In this document: piece after piece, positions 35,664 through 46,361 of the stretch
Layout of the letters: each line of letters starts with the position of its first letter
Position numbering within the stretch: position 1 is the first letter of the stretch
Assembly (NCBI GenBank): GCA_947628615.1
Contig: CANRAO010000011.1
Span: 1 to 48,143, forward strand
Reading direction: 5' to 3'
Length of the DNA stretch: 48,143 nucleotides
Origin: an uncultured Clostridia bacterium
GTDB lineage: Bacteria; Bacillota; Clostridia; Oscillospirales; Ruminococcaceae
Program-made: the position numbers and the translations under genes
Notes under the pieces: generated by a model
Seen by the model: only the letters and a program-made list of their open reading frames with translations
Database searches by the model: none
What the model was told of the DNA's origin: nothing

Positions 35664-36569
35664 ATGAAAAGTCTTAAACTTTATGTTTCAAGTGAAACTG
35701 CAGGGGCAAGAATTGATAAGTGGCTGTCTGATAATATTGATGATTTATCACGTTCTTCAATTCAAAAGTTGCTTAAAGATAAAAATATTCTTATAAATTC
35801 TCAAGCAGTCAGCAAGAATTATAAACTGCAAACAAATGATGTTATTGATATAAATATTCCCGAGCCTAAAGAGCTTGATGTTACACCGCAGAATATACCT
35901 GTTGACATTGTGTACGAAGATGATGACTTGTTGGTTGTGAACAAGCCTAAGGGTATGGTTGTTCATCCTGCGGCGGGTAATCCGGACGGTACTCTTGTAA
36001 ACGCTCTTTTATACCACTGCAAGGGACGCCTTTCAAGTATTAACGGAGTAATAAGACCCGGGATCGTTCATAGAATTGACAAATATACAAGCGGTCTTTT
36101 GATTGTTGCAAAAACCGATAAGGCACATACAAATTTGGCAAAGCAAATTAAAGAGCATTCATTTAAAAGAGAGTATGTGGGCATTGTCTGTGGGAGAATG
36201 AGCGATGAAAACGGTACTGTAAACGCTCCTATCGGACGTCATAAATTAAACAGAAAGAAAATGTGTGTAACCGATAAAAACTCAAAGAATGCAGTTACTC
36301 ACTATGAGGTTTTAGAGACTTTTGACAAATATTCATTGCTTAAATTTAGATTGGAAACAGGCAGAACTCATCAAATAAGAGTACATATGTCATATATAGG
36401 ACACCCTATTTTAGGCGACGACGTTTACGGAAAATCCTTTAAAGGAATAGAAGGTCAATGTCTGCACGCTAAAAAAATAGGGTTTGTTCACCCGGCGACC
36501 GAAGTATATATGGAGTTTGACTGCGAGCTTCCTGAATATTTTGAGAATATACTGAAAAAGGTAAGATAA
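35664..36569 (+). CDS. RluD-type pseudouridine synthase
   Basis: A 301-aa enzyme with an N-terminal S4 domain (about 12-70, ARIDKWLSDNIDDLSRSSIQ) and the RluA-family catalytic domain. The catalytic Asp139 lies in HRIDKYTSGLLIVAK; VNKPKGMVVHPAAGN, KREYVGIVCG and ETGRTHQIRVH are typical. It isomerises uridines in 23S rRNA; the exact site cannot be told from RluA/RluB-like relatives. The start at 35664 is set by AGAGGA 8 nt upstream and the lspA junction. The open frame extends 33 codons upstream inside lspA, which is not coding in this frame. Confidence 0.95.
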   Translation: MKSLKLYVSSETAGARIDKWLSDNIDDLSRSSIQKLLKDKNILINSQAVSKNYKLQTNDVIDINIPEPKELDVTPQNIPVDIVYEDDDLLVVNKPKGMVVHPAAGNPDGTLVNALLYHCKGRLSSINGVIRPGIVHRIDKYTSGLLIVAKTDKAHTNLAKQIKEHSFKREYVGIVCGRMSDENGTVNAPIGRHKLNRKKMCVTDKNSKNAVTHYEVLETFDKYSLLKFRLETGRTHQIRVHMSYIGHPILGDDVYGKSFKGIEGQCLHAKKIGFVHPATEVYMEFDCELPEYFENILKKVR

Positions 36570-36573
36570 ATAT

Positions 36574-37386
36574 ATGTTTGAAGATATATCAAAGGTATTA
36601 TTAATAACTGATATGGACGGAACTTTCCTTCCTACAAATAAAATCCCTTCAAAGGGGAATTTGGACGCAATAAAAAAATTTCAGAATGCCGGCGGAAAGT
36701 TTACCATTGCAACAGGACGTGCTCATCAGGCTACCTCACAATACTTTGAATATTTTAACGTAAATTTTCCAATGATAATGTTCAATGGCGGTATGATTTA
36801 TGATATTGATGCTCAAAAGTCTATATACGATATTTATACACCGCCTATTGCTAAAGAGATTACTATTGATATATTAAATGAATTTCCGAAATTGGGCTGT
36901 GAGATTTTGACCGATAAAGTCAATGTTATAAGAATAAACTCAACTGAGGAAAATCATATTAAAATCTGTAAGGTCATACCTAATTATACCGATATTGATA
37001 ATGTCGATAAAAACTGGTATAAGGTTCTCTTTGCCGATACAAAGGAAAATCTTGATATAGTTGAAGAGTATGTATGCAAGCAAAACTTCTCAGGTGTTGA
37101 CTTTGTAAGAAGCGATATAAACTACTTTGAAATACTTCCTCAGGAAAATTCAAAGGGTTCTGCACTTAAAGCTATGAGAAAGCTGTGCAATATTGATGAT
37201 TATACAATTGTCGCAGTAGGCGACTACAACAATGATATTCAGATGCTGATTGAAGCTGATTTGGGTATTTGCCCTGCAAACGCTGTTGACGCTGTAAAGG
37301 AAGTTGCAGATTTAGTTCTGAATGAATCATGTGATGAAAATGCTATCGCAGCAGTGATAGATTATATATTTTCAAAAGTAAATTAA
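36574..37386 (+). CDS. Cof-type HAD phosphatase
   Basis: A 270-aa haloacid-dehalogenase superfamily hydrolase. Motif I DMDGTF (catalytic Asp near residue 13), motif II TIATGR, motif III region KGSALKAM with the lysine, and motif IV VGDYNNDIQMLIEA are present. A Cof-type C2 cap lies between motifs II and III. Such enzymes dephosphorylate sugar phosphates or flavin intermediates; the substrate is unknown. It is four bases after rluD and 17 nt before the transketolase genes, so it may act on a pentose- or tetrose-phosphate product, but this is only context. Confidence 0.92.
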   Translation: MFEDISKVLLITDMDGTFLPTNKIPSKGNLDAIKKFQNAGGKFTIATGRAHQATSQYFEYFNVNFPMIMFNGGMIYDIDAQKSIYDIYTPPIAKEITIDILNEFPKLGCEILTDKVNVIRINSTEENHIKICKVIPNYTDIDNVDKNWYKVLFADTKENLDIVEEYVCKQNFSGVDFVRSDINYFEILPQENSKGSALKAMRKLCNIDDYTIVAVGDYNNDIQMLIEADLGICPANAVDAVKEVADLVLNESCDENAIAAVIDYIFSKVN

Positions 37387-37403
37387 TCTGGAGGATTGAT
37401 AAA

Positions 37404-38243
37404 ATGGACGCTACTATTAAAAAGCAGCTTGAAATACAAGCCTGCAAAATTCGTATGGGTATAATTGAAGGCGTTTATAATGCAAAATCCGGTCATCCGG
37501 GCGGATCGTTGTCAATTGCAGACACATTGACATATCTTTATTTTGCAAAGATGAATGTTGACCCTAAAAATCCTGATATGGAGGATAGAGACAGACTTGT
37601 TCTGTCAAAGGGACACACCGCTCCTGCGCTTTATTCAACGCTTGCAAATAAGGGCTTTTTTGAGCTTGATGAACTGAAATCATTAAGACACATAGGAGCA
37701 TTGCTTCAGGGCCATCCTTGTATTCATATACCTGGTGTTGATATGTCGTCGGGATCACTGGGGCAGGGAATTTCAGCTGCATGCGGAATGGCTCTTAGCG
37801 GAAAGATCTCAAATGCACCTTATAAGGTTTATGCTATTCTCGGCGACGGTGAAATAGAGGAAGGTCAGGTTTGGGAGGCTGCAATGTTTGCTTCTCACAA
37901 AGAGCTAGATAATCTTGTTGCAATTGTCGATAACAACGGTCTGCAAATTGACGGCGCTATTGAAGACGTGTGCTCGCCATACCCAATCAAAGAAAAATTT
38001 GAGGCGTTCGGCTGGCACGTTATTGAAACAGACGCTCACGATTTCGATAAGCTTGAAGCCGCATTCAATGAGGCTGAAAAAATCGCAAAACAGCCTGTTG
38101 CAATTATTCAAAAAAGTATTAAGGGCAAAGGTGTATCGTTTATGGAAAATCAAGTTTCATGGCACGGTTCTGCTCCGAATACCGAGCAATATAATCAGGC
38201 AATGGAAGAGCTGAATAATACTTTAAAGGCATTGGAGGGTTAA
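37404..38243 (+). CDS. Transketolase, N-terminal (TPP-binding) subunit
   Basis: A 279-aa subunit corresponding to the N-terminal third to half of full-length transketolase. It carries the Pyr/PP-facing TPP motif GDGEIEEGQVWEA ... VDNNGLQIDG, HPGGSLSIAD, SKGHTAPALY and SLGQGIS. With the next gene it makes the heteromeric split transketolase found in many Clostridia and archaea, moving two-carbon units in the nonoxidative pentose phosphate pathway. CTGGAGG precedes the ATG. Confidence 0.95.
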   Translation: MDATIKKQLEIQACKIRMGIIEGVYNAKSGHPGGSLSIADTLTYLYFAKMNVDPKNPDMEDRDRLVLSKGHTAPALYSTLANKGFFELDELKSLRHIGALLQGHPCIHIPGVDMSSGSLGQGISAACGMALSGKISNAPYKVYAILGDGEIEEGQVWEAAMFASHKELDNLVAIVDNNGLQIDGAIEDVCSPYPIKEKFEAFGWHVIETDAHDFDKLEAAFNEAEKIAKQPVAIIQKSIKGKGVSFMENQVSWHGSAPNTEQYNQAMEELNNTLKALEG

Positions 38244-38246
38244 AAT

Positions 38247-39191
38247 ATGAGTGAAGTAGTTAAAAAGGCTACCAGAGAAAGCTATGGAGAAGCATTGGCT
38301 GAACTGGCAGAAAAATATGAAAACTTATATGTTTTTGACGCTGATCTGGCTGCCGCTACAAAAACGGGTATTTTCAAAAAGAAATATCCTGAGAGGTTTT
38401 TTGACTGCGGTATTGCAGAAGCGAATATGATGGGCGTTGCAGCAGGAATGGCAGCAACAGGGAAAATACCTTTTGCGTCGACCTTTGCAATGTTTGCAGC
38501 AGGCAGAGCGTATGAGATAGTAAGAAACACCATTGGCTATCCGCATCTGAATGTTAAAATCGGTGCAACTCATGCCGGAATTTCTGTAGGTGAAGACGGT
38601 GCAACTCACCAGTGCAATGAGGATATTGCTCTTATGAGAACCATTCCAGGAATGACAATTATTAATCCTGCTGATGACGTTGAAGCAAAAGCCGCAGTTG
38701 AAGCCGCAATTCTTCACGAAGGACCTGTATATATGAGATTTGGACGTCTTGCAGCACCAATATTTAATGACAAGGAAACGTACAAGTTTGAGCTTGGCAA
38801 AGGAATTAAGCTGACCGACGGAGACGATATAGCAATTATTGCAACAGGTCTTATGGTATCTGAGGCACTAACTGCCACTGAAGAACTTAAAAAAGACGGA
38901 ATAAACGCAAGAGTTATTAACATCCATACGATCAAACCTATTGATAAGGATATAATTCTTGAAGCTGCTAAAGATACGGGATTAATTATTACTGTTGAGG
39001 AACACAGCGTTATCGGAGGACTTGGCTCGGCTGTATGCGATGTTGTATCTGAAAGTCTTCCTACAAGGGTCATTAAAATCGGAGTAAATGATGAATTTGG
39101 TCATTCTGGACCGGCAGTTGATCTGCTTAAAGAATTCGGCTTGTCATATGATAACATTGTTAAAACGGCTAAAGAGGCTCTCGGAAAATAG
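38247..39191 (+). CDS. Transketolase, C-terminal subunit
   Basis: A 314-aa partner of the preceding gene, 3 nt after it. The central pyrimidine-binding domain (about 5-165) includes DADLAAATKTGIFKKKYPERFFDCGIAEANMMGVAAG and THAGISVGEDGATHQCNEDIALMR. The C-terminal transketolase domain (about 190-310) has INIHTIKPIDKDII and EEHSVIGGLGSAV. Both subunits are full length for the split form, so this is not a broken gene. A terminator follows. Confidence 0.95.
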   Translation: MSEVVKKATRESYGEALAELAEKYENLYVFDADLAAATKTGIFKKKYPERFFDCGIAEANMMGVAAGMAATGKIPFASTFAMFAAGRAYEIVRNTIGYPHLNVKIGATHAGISVGEDGATHQCNEDIALMRTIPGMTIINPADDVEAKAAVEAAILHEGPVYMRFGRLAAPIFNDKETYKFELGKGIKLTDGDDIAIIATGLMVSEALTATEELKKDGINARVINIHTIKPIDKDIILEAAKDTGLIITVEEHSVIGGLGSAVCDVVSESLPTRVIKIGVNDEFGHSGPAVDLLKEFGLSYDNIVKTAKEALGK

Positions 39192-39206
39192 AATATAGCA
39201 GTAATT

Positions 39207-39239
39207 AAAGGCTATCAGATTGATTTCTGATAGCTTTTT
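39207..39239 (+). terminator. Rho-independent terminator after the transketolase genes
   Basis: Arms GCTATCAGA (39211-39219) and TCTGATAGC (39226-39234) with a 6-nt loop, AAAG before and TTTTT after. Confidence 0.88.
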
Positions 39240-39266
39240 CACTCTTTTTACAATACTGAATATAAT
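39238..39266 (+). promoter_or_regulatory. Possible promoter of yunB
   Basis: TTCACT (39238-39243), 17 bp, perfect TATAAT (39261-39266). In B. subtilis yunB is read by sigma-E, but I saw no good sigma-E pair here. The sigma-A-like match is therefore the best that sequence offers. Confidence 0.4.
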
Positions 39267-39309
39267 AGGTTATCACTATTTTATTTAAGTGAAAGGAGTA
39301 AGAAAAAAA

Positions 39310-39948
39310 TTGAGAGCTAAACGCAAAAGAAAAAGGGCAAATAAAAAGCGTAATGCAGTACTTATTATATTTATCTGCATAGGTATTACAATGTTTTTTG
39401 CACTTAATCATGAGCTTAAAACTAAGCTGCGTGATATAGCGGTATACAAGTGCAAGAACAGTGCAACTGAAATGATCAATGACGCTATACAGAATACCTT
39501 ATCAGAATCCGATTATACATATGATGATTTAGTTGAGATAAACAGAAACTCGGATAATGAAATCACTTCTGTATCTTGTACATCATCAAAAATTAACAGT
39601 TTGAAAACTGATATATCTGATCAGATAAACAAGGGCTTTGAAAATAAAGATAAAAACGGATTCAGCATTGCATTAGGTACAATTTCTGGAATTAACCTAT
39701 TGAGTGGAGTAGGTCCTGATGTTACAGTGCATTTTGAAAAGGAGGGAAGCGTTAAAACAAATATTAAAAGCTCATTTTCCAGTGCCGGTATAAATCAGAC
39801 TCTTCATAGAATTTACATAGAGGTTAACTCAGACATAGTTGCCGTTGCGGCGGCTGGGACTTATAAATCAAGCGTGGAAACTGAATTTTTGCTTGCAGAA
39901 ACTGTAATTGTAGGAGAAGCTCCGGAAAGGTATGCTTCAATATCTTAA
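39310..39948 (+). CDS. yunB: Sporulation protein YunB homologue
   Basis: A 212-aa protein with a very basic N-terminus (RAKRKRKRANKKR), one transmembrane helix (about 14-33) and a single outside domain. The YunB features ALGTISGINLLSGVGPDVTVHF and INQTLHRIYIEV, with the C-terminal AAGTYKSSVETEFLLAETVIVGEAP, are clear. In B. subtilis it is a sigma-E regulon member needed for efficient spore formation by an unknown mechanism. The start is TTG 39310 with AAAGGAG 11 nt upstream; the longer frame from GTG 39289 would translate the ribosome site itself. Confidence 0.88.
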   Translation: MRAKRKRKRANKKRNAVLIIFICIGITMFFALNHELKTKLRDIAVYKCKNSATEMINDAIQNTLSESDYTYDDLVEINRNSDNEITSVSCTSSKINSLKTDISDQINKGFENKDKNGFSIALGTISGINLLSGVGPDVTVHFEKEGSVKTNIKSSFSSAGINQTLHRIYIEVNSDIVAVAAAGTYKSSVETEFLLAETVIVGEAPERYASIS

Positions 39949-39995
39949 AAAATTAAGAAATATTGTTAAAATACTAGCTTTATTAACGTAAAATG

Positions 39996-40004
39996 TGGTA
40001 TACT
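39996..40004 (+). promoter_or_regulatory. Extended -10 promoter element of ligA
   Basis: TGGTATACT (39996-40004), an extended -10 with TATACT. There is no good -35 at 17 bp (CTTTAT). It lies 29 nt before ATG 40033, with AGGAG between. Confidence 0.5.
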
Positions 40005-40023
40005 ATAGATGTATATTTTATAG

Positions 40024-42012
<1,989 letters not shown>

Positions 42013-42013
42013 G

Positions 42014-42048
42014 AAGGAGGAGCCCCTAAGGGGTAATGATTAAAAATG
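42014..42048 (+). promoter_or_regulatory. gatC leader: distal SD, hairpin and mini-ORF
   Basis: AAGGAGG (42014-42020) lies 25 nt before ATG 42046. A hairpin CCCC/GGGG with TAA loop (42023-42033) lies between, its 3' arm being another SD-like AAGGGG. An out-of-frame ATG at 42036 opens a 6-codon ORF (MIKNEY, stop at 42054-42056) that overlaps the gatC start. It is the third member of the set with the sigE and HlyD-like leaders. Confidence 0.6.
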
Positions 42049-42318
42049 AATATTGATATTAAACACATTGCAAAATTGGCAAGGCTTCGTATTGAGGACG
42101 AGGAGCTGGAAAAATTCAAAAATGATATGCAGGGAATAGTTGAAATGGTTGAAAATCTCCCTGGTGACATAAAGGACGAGCCTTTGCTTGACCCTGAAAA
42201 TTCAATGATACTAAGGGAAGATATAGTAAGAGAAAATAAATATTCACGAGATGAACTGACAAAAAATGCACCTCATGTTACTGCAGGCTGCCTTGTAGTT
42301 CCAAAAACAGTAGAATAA
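42046..42318 (+). CDS. gatC: Asp/Glu-tRNA amidotransferase subunit C
   Basis: A small 90-aa subunit that stabilises GatA and GatB in the GatCAB complex, which amidates Glu-tRNA(Gln) and Asp-tRNA(Asn). The N-terminal IDIKHIAKLARLRIEDEE and the extended C-terminal part ending VTAGCLVVPKTVE are typical. It is followed 13 nt later by gatA. The leader is unusual, with a distal SD, a hairpin and an overlapping mini-ORF. Confidence 0.94.
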   Translation: MNIDIKHIAKLARLRIEDEELEKFKNDMQGIVEMVENLPGDIKDEPLLDPENSMILREDIVRENKYSRDELTKNAPHVTAGCLVVPKTVE

Positions 42319-42331
42319 GGAGGGCAGACAC

Positions 42332-43789
42332 ATGGAATTATATCAAAAATCTGCGTTTGAGCTTTCTCAGATGCTTAAAAATAAGCAGACAAGCTCTGTT
42401 GAAATAACAAAATCTGTCTTTGGCAGAATAGATTCTGTTGAGGAAAAAGTGGACTCATATGTTACGTTAGATAAGGAAAATGCTTTGAAAAAAGCAGAAG
42501 AAGTTGATAAAAAGATTGTCAACGGTGAAAATCTTTCTCCGCTTGCAGGAATACCAATAGGAATTAAAGACAATATCTCAACTAAGGGACTTAGAACTAC
42601 CTGCTCATCTAAAATGCTTGAGAACTATATTCCGCCTTTTAATGCAACTGTTATAGAGAAAATCAACAACGCTGATATGATAATCACAGGCAAGCTAAAT
42701 ATGGACGAGTTTGCTATGGGTTCTTCAACTGAGACATCATATTTTAAAAAGACAAAAAATCCTTTTGATCTTGAAAGGATACCGGGCGGTTCGTCAGGCG
42801 GTTCTGCTGCATCTGTTGCAGCAGGCGAAGCTGTTGTATCGCTTGGCTCTGATACAGGCGGTTCGATTCGTCAGCCTGCCGCATACTGCGGAGTTGTAGG
42901 ATTAAAGCCTACCTACGGCAGGGTATCACGTTTTGGACTTGTTGCGTTTGCATCGTCGCTTGACCAGATAGGACCCATAGGCCGCACTGTTAAAGACGTT
43001 GCTATGCTTCAGTCTGTTATTTCAGGTCGCGATAGATATGACGCAACATCAGCTAATGTTGAAATTCCTGACTTCTTAACAAATCTTAAATCAGATGTAA
43101 AAGGCTTAAAAATTGGAATTCCAAAAGAATACTTCGGCAGCGGTATTGACAGTAATGTAAAGGACGCTGTTTATAACGCTGTCAAAGTTTTAGAGCAAAA
43201 CGGAGCGTCTGTAAAAGAGATAAGTCTGCCGTCTACTAATTATGCACTGTCAGCATATTACATTATTTCTTCTGCAGAAGCATCATCTAACCTTGCCAGA
43301 TATGACGGAGTTAAATACGGCTACAGAGCAAAGGAATTTGACAGCCTTATTGATATGTATGAGAAAACCCGTTCAGAGGGCTTTGGAGATGAAGTAAAGA
43401 GGAGAATTTTGCTCGGAACATTTGTGTTAAGCTCCGGATTCTTTGACGCTTATTATAAAAAAGCAAAACTAGTTCAAAGAAGAGTATCGGCAGAGTTTAA
43501 CGAGGTTTTCAAAGATGTTGATGTTATCTGCACGCCTACTGTTCCGTCAACAGCATTTAAAATAGGTGAAAATATTGATAATCCGCTGAAAATGTATGCA
43601 ACTGATATTTGCACAGTAACAATCAACATAGCAGGGCTTCCCGCTATGAGCATACCTTGTGGATATGATGATAAAGGACTTCCTATCGGATTACAGCTTG
43701 TAGGAAACAAGTTTTGTGAGCAAACGCTTTTAAACACCGCAAACGCATATGAGAACATAATCGGCGGATTTAAAAGTCCATTGCTTTAA
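42332..43789 (+). CDS. gatA: Asp/Glu-tRNA amidotransferase subunit A
   Basis: The amidase-signature subunit (485 aa) that releases ammonia from glutamine or asparagine. The Ser-cisSer-Lys triad is visible: Lys in GIPIGIKDNIST, and the two serines in GGSSGGSAASVAAG and TGGSIRQPAAYCG. NMDEFAMGSSTE and DQIGPIGRT are also conserved. AAGGAGG is close to the ATG. Ammonia passes through a tunnel to GatB. Confidence 0.97.
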   Translation: MELYQKSAFELSQMLKNKQTSSVEITKSVFGRIDSVEEKVDSYVTLDKENALKKAEEVDKKIVNGENLSPLAGIPIGIKDNISTKGLRTTCSSKMLENYIPPFNATVIEKINNADMIITGKLNMDEFAMGSSTETSYFKKTKNPFDLERIPGGSSGGSAASVAAGEAVVSLGSDTGGSIRQPAAYCGVVGLKPTYGRVSRFGLVAFASSLDQIGPIGRTVKDVAMLQSVISGRDRYDATSANVEIPDFLTNLKSDVKGLKIGIPKEYFGSGIDSNVKDAVYNAVKVLEQNGASVKEISLPSTNYALSAYYIISSAEASSNLARYDGVKYGYRAKEFDSLIDMYEKTRSEGFGDEVKRRILLGTFVLSSGFFDAYYKKAKLVQRRVSAEFNEVFKDVDVICTPTVPSTAFKIGENIDNPLKMYATDICTVTINIAGLPAMSIPCGYDDKGLPIGLQLVGNKFCEQTLLNTANAYENIIGGFKSPLL

Positions 43790-43807
43790 TGATTGGAGGT
43801 AATTAAA

Positions 43808-45244
43808 ATGGTTAAAGGTTATGAAGTTGTGATCGGTCTTGAAGTTCACGCTGAGCTTAATACCGAATCTAAAATATATTGCGACTGTAAAAACGCTTTC
43901 GGATTAGAGGTCAATACTCAGGTTTGCCCGATATGTATGGGTATGCCGGGAGCATTGCCAACCTTGAATGAGAAGGTGGTTGATTATGCAATAAAGATGG
44001 GACATGCACTGAACTGTACAATAAACAATGTCTGCAAGCAGGACAGAAAGAATTATTTCTATCCTGATTTGCCCAAAGCGTATCAAATTTCTCAGGCAGA
44101 AGTGCCCTTATGCGAAAACGGCTACCTTGACATATTGGTAGACGGCGAGGAAAAAAGAATCGGCGTTACTAGAATTCACATTGAGGAGGATGCGGGAAAA
44201 CTTCTTCACTCTGACAAGTTTGACGGCTCGCTTGTAGACCTCAACAGATGCGGTGTTCCGCTTATCGAGATAGTTTCAGAGCCTGATATGAGAAGCTCAG
44301 CAGAGGCTCACGCTTATCTGGAAACTATAAAGTCAATTCTTCAATACTTAAACATAAGCGACTGCAAGATGCAGGAGGGCTCAATTAGATGCGATGTAAA
44401 CGTGTCTGTTCATAAGCCCGGAGAACCTCTTGGAACACGTTCTGAAATGAAAAACGTAAACAGCTTTTCAGCGGCAGTAAGAGGAATAGATTATGAAGTA
44501 AACAGGCAGATCGAAATTCTTGAGGCAGGCGGAGAGATTATTCAGGAAACACGCCGTTGGGACGATACAAAGGGTGAAAGTCTGTCTATGAGAAGTAAAG
44601 AGGACGCACAGGACTACAGATATTTCCCAGAGCCTGATTTGCTAACTATTGTAATTGACAAAGAAAGAATTGAAAAGCTTAAAAGTGAGATCCCTGAATT
44701 GCCGAATAAAAAGCTGGTTCGGTATGTTAAGGAGTTCGGTCTTTCTCAAAAGGACGCGTCATTTATATCGGAGGATATAGAGAAATCCAGTCTTTTCGAC
44801 GAATGTGTTAAGGATAATCCCAAGCTGGCTAAAAGCGTTTCTAACTGGATTTTAAGCGATGTTGCAAAATACTGCAATGAAACAGGCAAGAAAATTTCCG
44901 AAACAAAGCTGACTGCAAGTAAGCTGTTGTATATTATTAAGCTGATTGGCGACGGCAAGATTTCAAACAGTGCAGGAAAGACTATTTTTGAAATTATTAT
45001 TGATGAGGACAAGGATATTGACGAAATAATCAAAGAGAAGTCTCTTGCTCAGGTTTCAGATGTGTCAGCACTAGAGGCTATTGCAGATGAAGTTATCGCT
45101 AATAATGAGAAGTCAGTAAACGATTACAAGAGCGGTAAAACTAACGCTTTGGGCTACTTAGTAGGTCAGTGTATGAAGGCATCAAAGGGCAAGGCTAACC
45201 CGGGAATGATGAAAGAAATTATACTGAAAAAACTTGAGGGGTAA
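43808..45244 (+). CDS. gatB: Asp/Glu-tRNA amidotransferase subunit B
   Basis: The kinase/transamidase subunit (478 aa) that phosphorylates the mischarged aminoacyl-tRNA and transfers ammonia. The N-terminal catalytic cradle has VIGLEVHAELNTESKIYC, CPICMGMPGALP and YFYPDLPKAYQISQ, then the helical and YqeY-like tail domains. The GatC-GatA-GatB order is standard. Translation starts at ATG 43808 (GGAGGT 7 nt upstream); TTG 43793 lacks a ribosome site. It implies that Gln-tRNA or Asn-tRNA is made by the indirect route in this organism. No terminator is visible after the gene. Confidence 0.97.
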   Translation: MVKGYEVVIGLEVHAELNTESKIYCDCKNAFGLEVNTQVCPICMGMPGALPTLNEKVVDYAIKMGHALNCTINNVCKQDRKNYFYPDLPKAYQISQAEVPLCENGYLDILVDGEEKRIGVTRIHIEEDAGKLLHSDKFDGSLVDLNRCGVPLIEIVSEPDMRSSAEAHAYLETIKSILQYLNISDCKMQEGSIRCDVNVSVHKPGEPLGTRSEMKNVNSFSAAVRGIDYEVNRQIEILEAGGEIIQETRRWDDTKGESLSMRSKEDAQDYRYFPEPDLLTIVIDKERIEKLKSEIPELPNKKLVRYVKEFGLSQKDASFISEDIEKSSLFDECVKDNPKLAKSVSNWILSDVAKYCNETGKKISETKLTASKLLYIIKLIGDGKISNSAGKTIFEIIIDEDKDIDEIIKEKSLAQVSDVSALEAIADEVIANNEKSVNDYKSGKTNALGYLVGQCMKASKGKANPGMMKEIILKKLEG

Positions 45245-45404
45245 CAAAGTAATTATTGAAATGGGAAACCTTGAAACACAGGCATTTATCGCAGTTTGAT
45301 TACCTTATCCTTTTATACGATTTCACATAAGTTTCCCCCTGTATTCGCACCTTACAAGGAAAAAACAAGGGAAGAGGTATTTTTATAACAAAGGAGAATA
45401 GAAT
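45245..45404 (+). other. Junction between core and accessory region, no supported gene
   Basis: This is where the ordered core ends. Short open stretches (one reading MGNLETQAFIAV to a TGA at 45297-45299) lack a ribosome site, and no good terminator for gatB was found. The composition looks different from the flanking core. It may hold a recombination junction or a remnant of a lost gene, but nothing decisive can be seen. AAAGGAG before 45405 is the ribosome site of the next gene. Confidence 0.4.
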
Positions 45405-46325
45405 ATGAAAAACATAACTTTTGAAAAAGCCCGCAGATTTATCTACCGCAATGCCAGACCTGTAGACTTGGCGATATTTAAGTATCACTTTGAAAATGGT
45501 TCCCGTGAAAATGTGCTGACCGCATTGTCTGCCTATCAGAATCCTGATGGCGGCTTTGGTTGGGGAATAGAAGCCGACAACTTCAACCCAAATTCGTTGC
45601 CAATGGGAGTCTGGAAAGCGACTGAGTATATCCGTGAGATCGGCGAAATTGATCCGGAACATCCGATCATTCAAGGAATCTTACGCTATCTCGAAAGCGG
45701 TGACGGTTTTGATGAATCCCACAATCAGTGGATGAATACAGTTCCGTCAAACAACGACTACCCATGTGCGTTTTGGTGGAAGTATAACGAAAACGGCAGC
45801 CTATTTGAATACAACCCGACTGCAGCACTTGCAGGATCTATTGTAAGATACGCAAAAAAGTGGAATGCTCTTTATGAAAAAGGGCTTCAAATCGTGAAAG
45901 AAGCTGCAGAATGGTTTATAAAAGATGCTCCGATAGAGCAGCATATTGCAAAGTGCTTTATCACTATGTATAATGACTGCCAAGATGCCGGTGCAATGCC
46001 TTTTGATGATGCTGCGTTTTCGTCAAAACTTAATGAAATTGTTGACAAAAGTATTTGTCGAGATGTTTCACGCTGGGGCGAATATATTCCAAGACCGTCA
46101 ACATTTATTACTTCACGAAATTGCAGGTTTTACAACGAGGGTCTGGAAGAACTATGCCGTGCTGAATGTGATTATATAAAAAACACTCAGCTTGATGACG
46201 GCTCGTTCTATGTACCATGGCAATGGAGCAACTACAAGGAGTGGTACGTAGCAGAAAACTGGTGTAAATCTACTATTACCATTGAGAATATGCTGTTTCT
46301 GCGGGAGTTTGAATCTTCTGTGTGA
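45405..46325 (+). CDS. Stand-alone alpha/alpha-toroid (prenyltransferase/squalene-cyclase repeat-like) protein
   Basis: A 306-aa soluble protein of unknown function with repeats of the prenyltransferase/squalene-hopene-cyclase type: LTALSAYQNPDGGFGWGIEAD (about 38-58, a QW-like motif), a repeat around ILRYLESGDGFDES, one around 130-160, and a last near IKNTQLDDGSFYVPWQW (about 270-286). It has no signal peptide, no transmembrane helix and no DxDD cyclase acid motif. Half the size of a true cyclase, so a one-barrel protein or ligand-binding scaffold is more likely than a terpene cyclase. AAAGGAG precedes the ATG. Similar proteins are annotated as hypothetical in Clostridia. Confidence 0.7.
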   Translation: MKNITFEKARRFIYRNARPVDLAIFKYHFENGSRENVLTALSAYQNPDGGFGWGIEADNFNPNSLPMGVWKATEYIREIGEIDPEHPIIQGILRYLESGDGFDESHNQWMNTVPSNNDYPCAFWWKYNENGSLFEYNPTAALAGSIVRYAKKWNALYEKGLQIVKEAAEWFIKDAPIEQHIAKCFITMYNDCQDAGAMPFDDAAFSSKLNEIVDKSICRDVSRWGEYIPRPSTFITSRNCRFYNEGLEELCRAECDYIKNTQLDDGSFYVPWQWSNYKEWYVAENWCKSTITIENMLFLREFESSV

Positions 46326-46361
46326 TGTTTGCTTAAAACACTATTTTAGGAAGTGGCGAAT

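Noticed and set aside
37404-39191. Transketolase as one gene broken by a frameshift
   Set aside because: Both halves have full domain content, own ribosome sites and normal lengths for the known two-subunit form.
39289-39309. GTG start of yunB at 39289
   Set aside because: It would translate the AAAGGAG ribosome site; TTG 39310 has that site 11 nt upstream.
45300-45674. Minus-strand ORF of 124 codons across the toroid gene start
   Set aside because: It overlaps a clearly coding gene, has no ribosome site and no recognisable domain.
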